Shown here: piece by piece, positions 62,440 to 64,000 of the stretch
Numbering within the stretch: the stretch's first letter is position 1
Layout of the letters: each line of letters opens with the position of its first letter
Source of the DNA: Pseudomonas sp. HOU2
GTDB lineage: Bacteria > Pseudomonadota > Gammaproteobacteria > Pseudomonadales > Pseudomonadaceae
NCBI RefSeq assembly: GCF_040729435.1
Contig: NZ_CP160398.1
Location: 1,860,001-1,924,000 of the forward strand
Direction: 5' to 3'
Length of the DNA: 64,000 nucleotides
Program-made: the position numbers and the translations under genes
The notes under the pieces: model-generated
Database searches by the model: none
What the model saw: only the letters and a program-made list of their open reading frames with translations
What the model was told of the DNA's origin: nothing

Positions 62440-62616
62440 ATGAACATCAGAACAAGAAGGTACTTCGCGATTTTCATCACCTGCGCCGCCACGCTGGCGC
62501 TGTACGGCACCGCGGCCTGGCGGGTCGAGCAACTGCGACAACTGCCCCGCGAGTACGCGAGCTGCAATTTCGAGCGCTGCATTCCGCACAATGCGACGCT
62601 GAACGCATTGCGCTGA
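62440..62616 (+). CDS. Small single-span membrane protein
   Basis: ATG 62440 (MNIRTRRYFAIFITCAATLA) with GAGG about 9 bases upstream gives 58 residues; the ORF can be extended to 62395 without a good ribosome site. A basic N-terminus and one hydrophobic helix (residues ~8-26) suggest an inner-membrane anchor or uncleaved signal. The periplasmic tail has two cysteines (ASCNFERCIPH) that could form a disulfide or bind metal. I do not recognise the family. Confidence 0.55.
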   Translation: MNIRTRRYFAIFITCAATLALYGTAAWRVEQLRQLPREYASCNFERCIPHNATLNALR

Positions 62617-62633
62617 TCGGGGTTGCTATCAAT

Positions 62634-62727
62634 CCTGTGGGAGCTGGCTTGCCAGCGATGGCGGTGGCCCAGACGCCTTCAGTGCTGACTGACAGGACGC
62701 AATCGCTGGCAAGCCAGCTCCCACAGG
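62634..62727. repeat. REP-type inverted repeat pair, class GCTGGCAAGCCAGC (opposite orientation)
   Basis: Arms CCTGTGGGAGCTGGCTTGCC.. (62634-62659) and reverse complement (62702-62727), oriented as at 47841. Confidence 0.87.
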
Positions 62728-62747
62728 GATCAGTGGTGGCAACAGAT

Positions 62748-63632
62748 TCACTGCTCGGCCTTCAACCGGTCACGAAACGCCTTTGGCGAAATCCCCACCC
62801 TGCGCCGGAACAGGCGCGTGAAGTTGGTCGGGTCGGAAAACCCCAACAACTCCGACATCTCGTAAATGGTCATGCTGGTGTAGGTCAGCAAACGTTTGGC
62901 TTCCAGCAACTGGCGTTCGTGCATGATCTGCAGCGCTGGCTGCCCCGCCAGTTCGCGGCAGGTGCCGTTGAGGTGTGATACCGAAATCCCCAAACGATGC
63001 GCGAGGTCTTCGACCTTCACATGCTGGCGGTACGTCTCCTCCACCAATTGAATGAACCCGTTGAGGTATTCGCGCTGGCGTTGCGGCCGCTGGCTGGCGT
63101 TATGGCGCACGAGCGCCTGACGGCTGACCCAGACCATGATCACGCTGACCAGCGAATGCATGAGCATTTCCCGCGCGGGCTGATGGCCGTTGTACTCGGC
63201 CTGCAACGCGGAAAACAGACTGTTCAGGTACTGCGCGTCCTTGCCCGCCGGGTAGTGCTCGGCCTGGGCCAGTGCGTGCACCGAACTGCCCAGTTGCGCC
63301 TGCAGGTGATTGATCAGCGGATTGGCGAGGGTGACGACAAAGCCTTCGACGTCCTCGGAAAAACGAAAGCCATGCACCGACAACGGTGGCAGGACTTGAA
63401 TCGCGGGTTCATCGAGCTGCGTGCGTTGACCTTCGATTTCAAGCTCTGCCTGACCTTTGAAGACGAAGAGCAACTGGCACAAATCGGCGTGGCGGTGGGG
63501 TTTGATTTCCCATTGATGTTCGCGGCTGCGTTTGGAAATGGTTTCACAGTGCAGCAAGTCAGGGGTCGGCCAGTCCAGGCTTTCACCGTAGAGCTTGAAC
63601 ACCGGAATCGAAGGCAGGTCAGGCTTGTTCAT
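62748..63632 (-). CDS. pobR: AraC-family activator of 4-hydroxybenzoate catabolism
   Basis: Start at ATG 63632 (MNKPDLPSIPVFKLYGES); a GTG one codon earlier is possible. 294 residues. The N-terminal cupin-type domain (HRHADLCQLLFVFKGQAELE) should bind the effector. The C-terminal HTH pair (RLGISVSHLNGTCRELAGQP; MSELLGFSDPTNFTRLFRRR) is the AraC DNA-binding domain. Divergent from pobA with a 177-base shared region, the arrangement of the pseudomonad pobR-pobA pair, so it should activate pobA in response to 4-hydroxybenzoate. Confidence 0.82.
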   Translation of the reverse strand: MNKPDLPSIPVFKLYGESLDWPTPDLLHCETISKRSREHQWEIKPHRHADLCQLLFVFKGQAELEIEGQRTQLDEPAIQVLPPLSVHGFRFSEDVEGFVVTLANPLINHLQAQLGSSVHALAQAEHYPAGKDAQYLNSLFSALQAEYNGHQPAREMLMHSLVSVIMVWVSRQALVRHNASQRPQRQREYLNGFIQLVEETYRQHVKVEDLAHRLGISVSHLNGTCRELAGQPALQIMHERQLLEAKRLLTYTSMTIYEMSELLGFSDPTNFTRLFRRRVGISPKAFRDRLKAEQ

Positions 63633-63788
63633 CACTTCAATCCAGGCCTCGAGGTTGCGGGCGATAATCGCACCGATTGGCAGAATGTACAGGTATCGGC
63701 TCAGTTTTCACCTTCAATTGACAGACCCGCAAGGGAAAAATGCAAGCACTCGATCCACAAAAATCATTCACCGGCGCCTGTCGCGTGA

Positions 63789-64000
<212 letters not shown>

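Noticed and set aside
20166..62727. CRISPR-like arrays formed by repeated 20-30 base units
   Set aside because: Each site is one inverted pair, not a series of direct repeats with unique spacers, and no cas genes are present.

Overview
The window is chromosomal DNA of a fluorescent Pseudomonas (P. fluorescens group). The evidence is high GC, very dense coding, REP-type inverted repeats typical of these genomes, and a conserved pseudomonad gene block (pykA, a crotonase, a 2Fe-2S ferredoxin reductase, a sadC-like diguanylate cyclase and class I fumarase, the same order as the PA4329-PA4333 block of P. aeruginosa as I remember it). I see no tRNA, rRNA, insertion sequence, integrase or CRISPR array.

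Layout. 1-4015 (+): the end of a DUF4129 / DUF4350 / MoxR ATPase / DUF58 operon. 4071-19296 (-): a four-gene, translationally coupled operon with both halves of a split Tc-toxin A subunit (VRP1-type TcA1; neuraminidase-like, pore-forming and TcB-binding TcA2), flanked by two large proteins made almost entirely of Ig-like modules. 19297-21754: a DUF6124 gene with a structured leader, a PilZ protein, a small lipoprotein and a one-module Ig-like protein. 21914-28543: the core block above. 28713-41416 (+): one TcB gene and three tandem TcC/Rhs genes with different C-terminal effector regions. 41500-46232 (+): a DctB/MifS-type kinase, a sigma54-dependent regulator and an MFS dicarboxylate (probably alpha-ketoglutarate) permease with a sigma54 promoter and two upstream activator palindromes. 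46381-49301: a four-fold repeat membrane protein, a small secreted repeat protein, a flavin reductase and two small genes. 49732-59353: an AraC regulator, a polyamine-type ABC transporter, an aldehyde dehydrogenase, an AruI-like ThDP decarboxylase and a divergent LysR regulator. 59550-62616: an NAD(P)-binding oxidoreductase, a periplasmic MBL-fold protein with a divergent LysR gene, and a tiny membrane protein. 62748-64000: pobR and the start of pobA.

How the genes fit together. The central system is a Tc toxin whose A half and B/C half lie on opposite strands, separated by about 9.4 kb that includes core metabolic genes. Both halves carry a closely related palindrome (19361-19379 and 28626-28645), each about 65 bp before a start codon, which suggests one regulator controls both. 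A weaker copy precedes the one-module Ig-like gene. In Tc toxins TcA forms the pore and TcB-TcC makes a cocoon holding the TcC C-terminal toxin. Here three TcC variants could compete for one TcB. All three toxin regions contain hydrophobic, glycine/alanine-rich stretches flanked by amphipathic helices and show no enzyme motif I recognise, so membrane-active effectors are a reasonable hypothesis.

Fifteen inverted-repeat pairs of at least six sequence classes lie in the intergenic gaps, mostly from 20160 onward. None lies inside either Tc transcription unit.
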